Source of the DNA: Batillaria attramentaria
Lineage: Eukaryota; Mollusca; Gastropoda; Batillariidae
DNA length: 64,000 bases
Assembly (NCBI GenBank): GCA_018292915.2
Contig: JACVVK020000154.1
Span: forward strand, 976,001 to 1,040,000
Direction of reading: 5' to 3'
Positions 25,785-62,505 of the stretch are shown here, piece after piece (position 1 is the first letter of the stretch; the number at the start of each line of letters is the position of its first letter). The position numbers and the translations under genes are program-made. Under the pieces are notes generated by a model that searched no databases, was not told the DNA's origin, and saw only the letters and a list, made by a program, of their open reading frames with translations.

Positions 25785-26813
25785 GAGGCTGCTTGTACTA
25801 CAACCCGGGTTCAACCTGAGTTTAACTCGACTCGGGAAGGACTCGGGTCAATAGCGTTTACATTACATTCTCTGCAAGTCTAACCCTGACAATGAGGTAG
25901 GAAAAATTTACGTCATGCCCGCCGTCACTCCTTGACGAAAGCATCGTATCATGACGCCAGCTGCATGACTGTTTGAAATGCGAGTTGGCCCCATCGACAT
26001 ATAGAGATAGACCCCCTGCGGTGCTGGAAGTGTGACGCCGCCGCGCGCCATGTTGCGAGTACCTGGAAGTGCCAGCTGTTTACATAGCGCGCATAGCATT
26101 GGCCAGACGCTATCAGCTGTTTACATAACGCGCATAGCATTGGTCCGCTTTATCTTACGTCATATTTCTGATGACGTCTTTCTAAAGAACTTTGTATTTC
26201 GATCGAGGCGTCCTGTACACAGAGCATCTGAGTTCTGGTATTCACAAGATGGCCACGATAGCGATGTGGTTGGCCCTGGATCCCGGTTCAGCCCTGGCCC
26301 GTAGCAGGCTTGAACCCGGGTCGCTTTTAAAGATCTAAGCTCCCAATAAAAAGCTTTCCGAAGTGTGAAAATTTTTTACAGAGTCGACCGTGCAAGTACA
26401 GTCAACTCTGTCACAGTTGCAGAGTTTTCAGCGTCCCTGAAACCCCAGTAAAAGCCAAGGGCAGCCTGACTTCACAGCTCAGTTTGCGTTTTGACACTGA
26501 GCGAGAAAGATCGTGCAGCACTCAACATCCGCTAGACACTGTAGCAATGTGTCTCGCTCACTGATCAAAAGCCAAATAAAGTCACGGCGAACTCGTGCTC
26601 TGGTTTTATAAGTGTTCCCAAAGCGCTGAAAACTCTGCAACTGTGACAGAGTTGCCTGGATTATGCACAGTCGGAGGAGTCGCAGTTTTAAAAAACGCAA
26701 TGTTTGCGGCTTTTTGCTGAGATTACAGACCTTTAACCCGGGTTGGGAAATGTAACCGCACCAACCCGGGTCCAATCCGGGTTCAACCCAGTAAAACTGG
26801 CAAGTGTAAACAG

Positions 26814-26815
<2 letters not shown>
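25785..26815. mobile_element. Non-autonomous DNA transposon candidate with internal perfect inverted repeat
   Basis: Ends carry AACCCGGGTT-containing, roughly inverted sequences (25801-25835, 26730-26812). Inside, a 31-bp segment at 26403-26433 is repeated perfectly inverted at 26624-26654. Only the right end is retained at 60565-60625 in the duplicated flank. Confidence 0.5.
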
Positions 26816-26845
<30 letters not shown>

Positions 26846-27075
26846 GCGCACTTTTTATATGTAGGTTCCTTACACTGTTTGTTGTTTAACTTTTTGTTTT
26901 TCTACTTACTACTATTCGTTTGATATTTAACCTTTTTGTTTTTCTACTTACTACTATTTGTATGTTGTTTAACTTTTTGCTTTTCTACTTTCTACTTTTT
27001 AGCATTAACAACGGCAAGTTTGTACACTGACGAACCTTCTCTGTCAAAACTTTTACTGTTGATAAAATAAAGTTT

Positions 27076-27091
27076 CATCATCATCATCATC

Positions 27092-27150
<59 letters not shown>
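27076..27150. repeat. (CAT)n and (CT)n tracts
   Basis: CAT 27076-27097 then CT to 27150. The duplicated flank has a much longer C/CT array (60628-61022). Confidence 0.95.
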
Positions 27151-27151
<1 letters not shown>

Positions 27152-27520
27152 AGTAATAGCCTTTTATTCGTAAGAGAATTTTCCATACCCCAAAGATTTT
27201 GGTGACCTAGTACGCTGAATATTTTACTCTTAGTGAATTTTGCAGGATTTGTTTTGTATATTTATAGCTATTAGAAATTAGACCTTTGACGTAGCTCTTT
27301 TATTCGTTGTCAAGCACATAACCGTTGTGTATTACATGTACCCATTTTTTTTCTGATTTTTGCCGGCTTGTTAAACTGTATTCATCTCTAACGTCATTTA
27401 CGCTGATTTTACGGAATGCCCTCTTAATGCCCCAAGTTAGTTACCAATGTTAAATATGCACCCATAGTTCATATCAGTGACCATGTTATTCTTCGTTCGT
27501 TTATTTTTATAATGATACAA

Positions 27521-27839
27521 TTGGGGGTGAGCGGTGGTCTAATAGGTAGCGCGTCGGATTTAGCCGCTGTGTTACTGAACGGCCGTCACCAGTGTCATGG
27601 CGATGAAGCGTGGGTTCGAGCTTGTGATATGTGATACCGGTTTTTCCTGGCTACCGGGCTGCTCATCGGGGGTTTCTCTCCGGGTAATCCAGCTTTCCTC
27701 CTCCATCAAAATTGTAAATATATATATATATATATATATATAGGATAGGTGGCGCTGCACCGCGGCGACGCGCTTCCCCCGGGGGAAGCAGCCCGAATTT
27801 CCCAAAAGGGATAATAAAGTAGTAAATAAAAAAAATGAA
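27521..27839 (+). mobile_element. tRNA-headed SINE with (TA)n
   Basis: Head GGTGAGCGGTGGTCTAATAGG and GGTTCGAGCTT, then CCGATGAGC-type body on the reverse, (TA)n 27718-27742, palindrome CTTCCCCCGGGGGAAG and tail GGGATAATAAAG plus poly(A). Absent at the homologous site near 61660. Confidence 0.7.
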
Positions 27840-28786
27840 TCTAGAAAATGATTCTGAAAATGCAGGCGTCACTCGTGTTTATCACAGTCTGCAGATGGCC
27901 ACTGCAAATGCAGGCAAAAACTCGTAAAACTCAATGATTATACAATCCAGCTTTTGCAAAACAGAGAAATTTTGGATTTCCAGAGGTGTAAAATAAAATG
28001 TTTTCCGGAGCAGAAAGAAATAACATGCAAGAAATAGATACAATTACCTTTCCTTCAGGAAAACATTTCACATTCTACATCAAACCAGATATATGATTGA
28101 ACAGGCCGCAGACACACGGCGTCTGGTTGGTCACTAGAGGCACAAAAAATTCTCCTGAATTTTGTTTCTCTGTGTCGTCTAGGACACGGTGCGGAATTAA
28201 TACCCAGGCACTTACTTTCCAACAGGCTTGCGGGTTCACTGTTCCCTTGTTTTGTCCAGTCTGCTATTTACCAATCGAGTACGCCTGCTACGGCATTTTA
28301 GCATTTGCGAGAGGAGTTGTCCACTTTGTCTCCCTACTTTTGGGCGATGAACAGGAAACCTGTCGGATAGTTCGTGGCGGGTTCAGCCCCCAAAACAGTA
28401 GTGGAATTCGTAATACTGCTTGTCTCCTAAAATCTTGGACTGTCTTGCATGTTTATGATAATAATCCTTATTCTGGGATTTTGCTTTTCCGTATTGAACG
28501 TGGACAACTCCGCCAATATCAGCCTCTCGGGTCGTGTTGTAGTTAGTGAAGGATTCTGCCCGTGGTACCTTTAGAATGGGTAAAGATGCGAACATGCAGT
28601 AGATTATCTGAACACTTTTCCCTGTCTTGGGAATGCAAGACGTACAAAAGTTGAGCAAACGACTGAAAACCGCAGCAGCGAATGTGTGATGATCCTAATC
28701 CTGTTTATCCTCTGTGAATGTATTCTGTAGAAGTAGTTGCTTTCATGGTTGATATTGAATAAACAGATAAAGTGATATACATAAAA

Positions 28787-28790
<4 letters not shown>
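27840..28790. other. End of duplicated flank and unassigned sequence
   Basis: 27840-28080 matches 61680-62049 and continues past the site where a LINE sits in the other copy. A 149-codon open frame at 28097-28546 resembles nothing known and is probably chance. Confidence 0.5.
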
Positions 28791-28846
<56 letters not shown>

Positions 28847-28870
28847 CGCGTGCGTGTGTGTGTCTCTCTG

Positions 28871-28902
<32 letters not shown>
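28790..28902. repeat. (GT)n microsatellite
   Basis: GT with GCGT and TCTCTGACT interruptions. Confidence 0.95.
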
Positions 28903-28904
<2 letters not shown>

Positions 28905-28906
<2 letters not shown>

Positions 28907-29390
28907 AAAGGAGGACACGCAGGGGTGTATTTTTGGGGCACACAGATAACTTGATACTTCTGGAATCTATCCGTGCAGAGGAGCTTGACCAACAATACGT
29001 GTTTGCGCGAGTTTGGGAGTTCTGAGAAAGACGGAATAGTTTGGATTACCACTAAACCACGCCGTCTGCACAAAAAGAGCAGGAAGCGAAACAAGCTGAC
29101 CTAACCCAAACAGTGATTCTTAATCGTGAATTAGTCAAGTACAAAAAAAAAAGGAAAAAGCCAGTGGCATTGACAGCATGGTACTATTTTAGGCTTACTG
29201 CTTGGGCCTGTCGTGATATTAGTAGTTATTTAGCAATGGCGAATTTGACATGACGTTTTACCAAATCGAGAGAAAATACCCCTTGTCCCACAAGGTGCGA
29301 AGAGGTTTGACTAAATATGTCAAACTCGCCATTGCTAAACGACGAATTTGTCTCGATTCTCTCATGGATTCATACTGTTTCTATGACCTT
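28905..29390. repeat. Dispersed ~480-bp repeat, second copy
   Basis: Matches 6548-6730 and 9440-9980 (CTTGACCAACAATACGTGTTTGCGC, TTTGATTACCACTAAACC). Includes an inverted pair around TTAGCAATGGCGAATTTGAC / TCGCCATTGCTAAAC. Confidence 0.65.
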
Positions 29391-29495
29391 AGGCTCCATG
29401 ACAAAGAAAAACTGTCGACAACCAATTTGTTTTCTCAGAATATATGTCTTTAGAGTTGACTCCGCGTTTCACGGGGAGCCGGGGTGGCCAAATGG

Positions 29496-29715
29496 TCAAT
29501 TTTTATTGTATATTAATAATACCCAGCTTGTCCTTGGGGAGCCCCGGTATAGCCGAATGGTAGAGCGTTGGACTCTCAATGCTCGGGTCGTGAGTTTGAA
29601 TCCCGGCTGCGGCCAAATATTTGTGCTGGCTTTTTCATCGTTGCCCCGTCTTTGATATCACCCGTATGTGGTGGAAAAGGACGTTCAACCCCCCAAACAC
29701 CCACCCACCCACCAA
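29496..29715 (+). mobile_element. SINE-A with carried-over 5' flank
   Basis: 29496-29537 duplicates the unique-looking flank of the SINE at 24593-24637 (TATTGTATATTAATAATACC). It is fused after a truncated SINE head (GGGGAGCCGGGGTGGCCAAATGG, 29472-29494). Confidence 0.65.
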
Positions 29716-29719
29716 CCCG

Positions 29720-30300
29720 CGTTACACAAAACTAACACCTACGAGTTTTGACCCAGTTCGGCCATTGCCATCATTTCACAGTTTGAGATTTAACCGCCGA
29801 TCCTGTCTGGTTGAGGAGCGTATCTGCAGTGTAGCACTTGATAAGACATGCGTGTACTGTTGCCATCATGCTTATGCAGGTGACTCCGTAAAAGGTCAGT
29901 CTCCGTTTAAAATGATTGTCAAGAACCATGCTAATGAGGTCTGCATGCAAACAAAGACGACCCCTCGTTTTCTGCTCCCAGAATTTTGCGCTTTGAATGT
30001 TCGAGATTACTATGGATTAAATGCCCTGTTATCTTACATTAAACAAAAATGGCTCAATCGTCCAAAAGAGATCTTGAGGAGTATCATCGTCACACGTCTT
30101 GTGTCTGTAGGGTAGTCGGGATAGTGTTGGCAATGGCGAGTTTGACATAACGTTGCTTCCGTTTAGGAGACAAAACATTTTCCTCGTTGCCCCGTCTTCA
30201 AACCCAGAAAACAACCACTCAACGCATGTTCGTTCGCAGTTTCGTGCCTGGAATCGCTTGGGAAGCAGTAATTGTGTTATTGTGATTGTGTTATTAAACA
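29720..30300. other. Intergenic, no gene recognised
   Basis: Contains no splice-linked coding pattern. Open frame 29621-30115 begins inside a SINE. Confidence 0.5.
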
Positions 30301-30322
30301 GTTCATGTGTTAGCTAGATCTG

Positions 30323-30329
<7 letters not shown>

Positions 30330-30366
<37 letters not shown>

Positions 30367-30426
30367 GCCATGACAATGACGATTTATTTTTCAAATTTAG
30401 AAGATATGTCCTAAATCTTGTCCTTG

Positions 30427-30493
<67 letters not shown>

Positions 30494-30499
30494 TACGCA

Positions 30500-30583
<84 letters not shown>
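30330..30583. repeat. (GA)n and very long (AC)n array
   Basis: GA 30326-30363; AC 30428-30583 with one CGCACACGTACGCAG interruption. Between them lies a LINE-tail-like word TTTATTTTTCAAATTTAG. Confidence 0.95.
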
Positions 30584-30584
<1 letters not shown>

Positions 30585-30802
30585 GTTTGCTAGACTTTTA
30601 TCCATTGCTACACTTTCATCTGTTGCTACAGTGATTAAGGAGAATTTATACATCAACAAAGCAAAGTACATTTCGAAATTCAAAATCACACATCATATAC
30701 TAATATTTGTAGTACAAAACCACAAACTAAAAAACAAACAAACCTCCTACTGATAAAAAATAAGGTAAAATTGTTAGCTAAGAGAGAGAGAGAGAGAGAG
30801 TA

Positions 30803-30976
30803 GGGGGTGGGGTGGGTGTTTGGAAGTTTAACGTCCTTTTCCACCACATAAGGGTGATATCAAAGACGGGGCAACGATGAAAAAGCCAGCACAATATTTG
30901 GCCCCAGCCGGGGTTCGAACTCACGACCCGAGCATTGGAAGTCCAACGCTCTACCATTCGACCACCGCGGCTCCCC
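30803..30976 (-). mobile_element. SINE-A in a (GA)n tract
   Basis: Complete tail-to-head copy inserted into a GA microsatellite (GAGAGAG on both sides). Confidence 0.75.
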
Positions 30977-31591
30977 GAGAGAGAGAGTAACTGAAACTTT
31001 ATTTTTCAAGGATGAGATAATAAGCGCACAGGGAGAGAGAACAAACGAAACTTTATTTTACAAGGATAAAAGATTAGGTGCGCAGACCTTTTTTTTTTAT
31101 CTTGTCCTTGTTAAACTACAAATACCGAGAAACTTATATTGAAAAAAACTTCATTTGAAAACGGTGGAAGTACTGGGTCTTGTGACAATTTTGAAACGGC
31201 CGATAAAAATATCAACGTTCGTGATTAGGATCTGTGGGTGATGTCCATAAAATGTGTATAGGAAATGTGTAATGAAGACGATGTTTATGATTACATGACG
31301 TAGCCGCCCGTGGTGATGTATTCAAATGGACTGTATTCTATGAAAAGCCCCTTGGGCTCAAAGCCGGCAATAAAATGTCTTGGCAAATCTCTCTTAGCAT
31401 TTTATTGTTGACACAGCACCGTCATAGCGAATGAATACGTCACTGGTCAGGAGTTCGTAAAGGGCGAATAAGGAAGTTTAAGAACACTGCATATTTTAAG
31501 ATCGGATGTTTCTCTCCGGACACCTTACTTAAGACGCGAACAGCTCCAGCGAGAGGGTCCCTTTTTCCCATCAGAACCCAGTGCAACAGCA

Positions 31592-57986
<26,395 letters not shown>

Positions 57987-58124
57987 ATCTGATGCCCGTC
58001 ATCTGAAGCAGCTGCGGTATATGCCGCTTACTAACTACACAAAACAAATGCTCCCCCCCCCCCTCCTCTCTCTCTTGCCGTGTGCATTTATGTCCAATCT
58101 TTGCATGGGCCCAGTGTCCCATCA

Positions 58125-58130
58125 AATAAA
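58125..58130 (+). terminator. Candidate poly(A) signal of gene B
   Basis: AATAAA about 140 bp after the stop, homologous to 24376 in gene A. Confidence 0.5.
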
Positions 58131-58357
58131 TATAATTCAATTCAGTTCAATTCAATTCTTCTCTCTCTCTCTCTCCATGAGTTCATGGCATTTCATTTTG
58201 TGTCTGTCTCTTTTTATGACGCGTTTTGCCCTATCAGCTTGGCGGAATGACAGCTGTAGGTTAAACGCAGAATGACAACAGACAATCATCTGACAAAGAT
58301 TGTACTTTGTCAATTTCTATTGTGTATCGTAATTTCATAACACCCAGCTTGTCCTCG

Positions 58358-58490
58358 GGGAATGGTAGACGTTGGACTCTCAATGCTCGGGTCGTGAGTT
58401 CGAATCCCGGCTGCGGCCAAATATTTGTGGTGGCCTTTTTCTTGTTGCCCCGTCTTTGATATCACCCATACGTGGTGGGAAAGGACGTTG
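58358..58490 (+). mobile_element. SINE-A downstream of gene B, head damaged
   Basis: Orthologous to 24638-24800 but lacks ~20 bp around box A and ends in a G run (58489-58505). Confidence 0.75.
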
Positions 58491-58619
58491 GGGGGGGGGG
58501 GGGGGCACATGGCTGCACAGCATCAATATACGACTAGCGAGTTGTACCAATATAGGCAAATATATCTACTCTATGACATGGATACATGTATGATTACACT
58601 GGCACCTATAGGGACACAG

Positions 58620-58720
58620 ACAAATGTATACCTATCTATGTATCTATCTATCTATCTATCTAGCGCATACACGTACATACACCTTTATATACATTCACAT
58701 ACATATACATACATACACAG
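58620..58720. repeat. (CTAT)n and (ACAT)n tracts
   Basis: CTAT 58632-58662, then TACATACA-rich sequence, next to the LINE 3' end. Confidence 0.85.
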
Positions 58721-58723
58721 ATG

Positions 58724-60130
58724 TGTGATATCATAAGTGATCTCACTTCACCTCTCTTTCAATGCTTTTTTAAACAATGCAATATTAAGATCTCGTTTCT
58801 GTGTTTTACATTTGAAAATGTAGGATTTTGCCAGAAGTATAATAAGGTCCAAGACCTCATCAGTTTTGAAATTGGCATCACATCCAAACAGTACAATTTT
58901 TTCATTAAAAGTAAAAGCTTGTACATGTCCACATTTCTCATGGAACATATTTTCTAATTCTTTCCAAAACAACGTTTGTCCTATGACAGTACCAGAATAT
59001 GTGTTCAATTGTTTCTGTCTGTTTGTTACAAAATGTACACATTTCACTATTTTGTACTCCCATCCCTTTCAATACAATATTTGTCCCTAAAATACGATGG
59101 ACAATTCTTAACTGGAGCCATTTTAACTTAATATCTTGACTTTTTTGTACTTTTCGTTAAATTACTATCCAGTCTAGTTGGGAGTTGAGTTTTGTCTGCC
59201 ATTTGGTGCAAAACTTTTGGGATCTTGTGGTCTTCCATAAATGTTTCATGGTACAGCTTTGATTCTTTACATACAGAGTAAATTGTTTTTCAGAGATTTT
59301 GGTATATCGGGAACAATATTGTTTTCAATATTTACATTTAGTGAGTGTATGTATTTTCTAACTGCATATATACATCCTGTGTATGTCAAAAAGTCTGTAC
59401 TAAGTGAGTATTTTGTTTCAAACTGCGTACGAGACAAAAAACAACAACTTTTTCTTCTTCTTTATTGACGAGTATGCATTACTTTTGCCTCTGATTTCCA
59501 TCAATAAAACATCCAGAAATAGTTGTTCTGAAATACTAAGTTGTAGCTGATCCCCGCTTACATTTTTCAACATTGATCTATTGTATGGCATAACTGCATA
59601 TTGCTCAGTAGGGTTATCTATCACGTAGGGTTATCTATCACATACTGTCTGTCTCTTAATAATGAACTATTAAATTTCCAAAATGTATTTCTGTAAGCTT
59701 CTTTTCCAAAAGTCAGTTTTAATGTGATCATTGAGTGGCCTGTTCGATAGTCAAATTCAATATCTGTGTCGGTGATATTACCCAAAAGAGTTTCGGTTGT
59801 TAAGAAAAACTCCAGTCTGCTTTGTTGTAGAGGTGTTGGTCTTCTCCAAGTGTAACGCCTCACTTCAGGGTTTAGGTTTCGCCACACATCAACCAGTTCT
59901 AGACTATCTATCATTTCTAATACTTTCTCCTGTGATCTCGGGTTGTTTACATGTTTGTAATTGTAGTAGTCAAAGTGTGGATCCATTAAAAGATTCCAAT
60001 CTCCCCCCATAATAATATTTTGAATATTGAATTCCTGAACATTATATTATTTTCTAATATCATCATAAAACAAATAGGGCTGTCTCTGTTAGGTCCATAA
60101 ATGTTCACAAGTAAAAGTGTCTTGCCCATG
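58724..60130 (-). pseudogene. Decayed Tx1/L1-type LINE ORF2, RT domain deleted
   Basis: On the reverse strand, an endonuclease segment (59621-60040: GGDWNLL, RRYTWRRP, QSRLEFFL, TGHSMITLKL) runs almost directly into C-terminal sequence with a CCHC knuckle (MCTFCNKQTETIEHIFWYC, ~58990) and IILLAKSYIFKCK. The reverse-transcriptase core is absent. The knuckle and the tail are in different frames. Active-site positions SR(L)D and (S)DH read SRLE and GH. It sits inside the duplicated 3' flank; gene A lacks it. Confidence 0.75.
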
Positions 60131-60135
60131 GTGTC

Positions 60136-60475
60136 AAAAAATGGAAAAGTCTCACTGGACCAACTTTTTGAAATGTTTTCCTATCCTCTGGAATAGTGTA
60201 AAGGGTACCGTTTGCCCATGAAACGTCTAGGTACCCGCAAGTCAACATTTATCAAGCCTGTGTGGGTTATATTACACTAACTGGTTGTAACTTATCAGTT
60301 TGAACTTGATTTTGTCAGAATTTGTCGAACTGTAGGATCTGTTTTTTCCAGGCCACTGAATAACACCCTCCCCCCTCCCCCCCGCCCACACACACACCTA
60401 TCTGAAAGTCGATGATTTATCAGCTTACGCATAATACAGATCTTCCTGGGCTTCTTTATATCATGACAGTAAACA
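60136..60475. repeat. Duplicated 3' flank of gene B
   Basis: Nearly identical to 25317-25690 (GGAAAAGTCTCACTGG, CCTATCCTCTGGAATAGTG), resuming after the LINE insertion. Confidence 0.8.
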
Positions 60476-60627
60476 TCACAAGGGAGCCATGGAGGCTTCT
60501 GCCTCTCTAGTGTAGTATGGTTGGATCCATGACCCTCGATTGCAGGAGAGGGGCATCATGACTAAGTTGAACCTGGGTCGCTTTTCTCCGGCTTCATGCC
60601 AGTAAAACTGGCAAGTGTAAACAACTT

Positions 60628-61022
60628 CTCCCTCTCTCTCTCTCCCTCCCCTCTCTCTCTCTCCCCCTCTCTCTCTCTCTCTTCCCCCCTCTCTCTCCCC
60701 CCCCTCTCTCTCCCCCCCCTCTCTCTCTCTTTCTCTCCCCCCTCTCTCTTCCTCTCCCCCCCTCTCTCTCTCCCTCTCTCTCTCCCTCTCCCCCCCCTCT
60801 CTCTCTCTTTCTCTCCCTCCCCCTCTCTCTCTCTCTCTCTCTTTTTTTCTCCTCTCCCCCCCCCTCTCTCTCCCCCCCTCTCTCTATCTCTCTCTCTTTC
60901 TCTCCCGCCCCCCTCTCTCTCCCTCCCCCCCTCTCTCTCCCTCCCCCCTCTCTCTCCTCTCCTCTCTCTCTTTCTCCCCCCCCCCCCCCCCTCTCTCTCT
61001 CCCTCCCCCCCCTCTCTCTCTC
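60628..61022. repeat. C/CT-rich low-complexity array
   Basis: Almost 400 bp of irregular CT runs and C runs. Long Leu/Ser/Pro or Arg/Glu/Gly frames on both strands are artefacts. Confidence 0.97.
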
Positions 61023-61243
61023 ACAGTAATAGCGTTTCATTCGTAAGAGTATTTTCCATACCCCAAAGATTTTGCTGACCTAGTACGCTAAATATTTTTG
61101 CTAATTTTGCAGGATTTGTTTTGTATATTTATAGCTATTAGAAATTAGACCTTTGACGTAGCTCTTTTATTCATTGTGTATAACATAACCGGTGCGTAAT
61201 ACCCGTTTGTCATATTGTTCTCTCTCTCTCTCTCTCTCTCTCT

Positions 61244-61303
<60 letters not shown>

Positions 61304-61480
61304 AGCGTTTCATTCGTAAGAGTATTTTCCATACCCCAAAGATTTTGCTGACCTACTACGCTAAATATTTTGCTCTTAGTGAATTTTGCAGGATTTGTTT
61401 TGTACATTTATAGCTATTAGAAATTAGACCTTTGACGTAGCCCTTTTATTCGTTGTCAAGCACATAACCATTGTGTAATA
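61023..61480. repeat. ~290-bp segment repeated twice around (CT)n(CA)n
   Basis: AGTAATAGCGTTTCATTCGTAAGAG starts at 61024 and again at 61299, separated by CT/CA microsatellite 61220-61297. Gene A flank has one copy (27151). Confidence 0.75.
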
Positions 61481-61686
61481 CCCGTTCTGTTTTTCTGATT
61501 TTTGCCGGCTTGTTAAACGGTATTCAGCTCTGACGTCATTTTACGCTGATTTTATCGAAAGCTCTCTTAAAGCCCCAAGTTAGTTACCAATGTTTCATAT
61601 GCACCCATAGTTCATATCAGTGACCATGTAATTCTTCGTTCGTTTATTTTTATGATGATACAATTTGAATCTACAACATCACGCTG

Positions 61687-61890
61687 AAAATGCAGACGTC
61701 ACTCGTGTTTATCACAGTGTGCAGATGGCCACTATAAATGCAGACGTCACTCGTGTTTATCACAGTCTGCAGATGGCCACTATAAATGCAGACGTCACTC
61801 GTGTTTATCACAGTCTGCAGATGGCCACTATAAATGCAGACGTCACTCGTGTTTATCACAGTCTGCAGATGGCCACTGTAAATGCAGGCA
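61687..61890. repeat. 48-bp minisatellite, ~4 copies
   Basis: Unit AATGCAGACGTCACTCGTG..CAGATGGCCACTATA; 48 bp is 16 codons, so both strands show open frames. Gene A flank (27858-27910) has a single copy. Confidence 0.92.
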
Positions 61891-62046
61891 AAAACTCGTA
61901 AAACTCAATAATTATACAATCCAGCTTTTGCAAAACATAGAAAATGTGGATTCCCAGAGGTTTAAAATAAAATGTTTTCCGGAGCAGAAAGAAATAACAT
62001 GCAACAAATAGATGTAATTACGTTTGGTTCATTCCTTCAGGAAAAC

Positions 62047-62469
62047 ATTTTTTTTTTTTTTATTATTTATCTTTTTTGTGGACAATTTTACATATATCTA
62101 TAAACAAATACGAGAATACATAAATTTACATTCATACATACAAACACACACAAAATCCATTTAAAAAAAGAAAGAAAACAAAAGGAAAAAATGAAAAAGA
62201 AAAAAAAAGTGTACTGAGGTAAACCAGTGACAACTAAATCAACCAAGAAAAAAAAAAAACAAACAAAAAAACAACACAAAAACAAACAAACAAAAGAAAG
62301 AAAATACTGACCAGCAAATAAGTCTTTTTAAACAAGAAATTTACATTTACAAAAAGGTCATCCCCCCCCTCCCCCGAAAAGCAAGCAAGCAAAGCCATCA
62401 CATACAACCAGAAAAGAAGGAAGAAAAAAAATGAAAGAGAGAGCGGGAAAGAAAAAGAGAGAGGGAGAG

Positions 62470-62505
<36 letters not shown>

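Noticed and set aside
28097..28546. 149-codon open frame
   Set aside because: No recognisable domain, no paralogue in the window, and no splice or signal context; chance is likely.
60594..61078. 148-160 codon Arg/Glu/Gly or Leu/Ser/Pro frames
   Set aside because: Low-complexity C/CT array with no codon structure.
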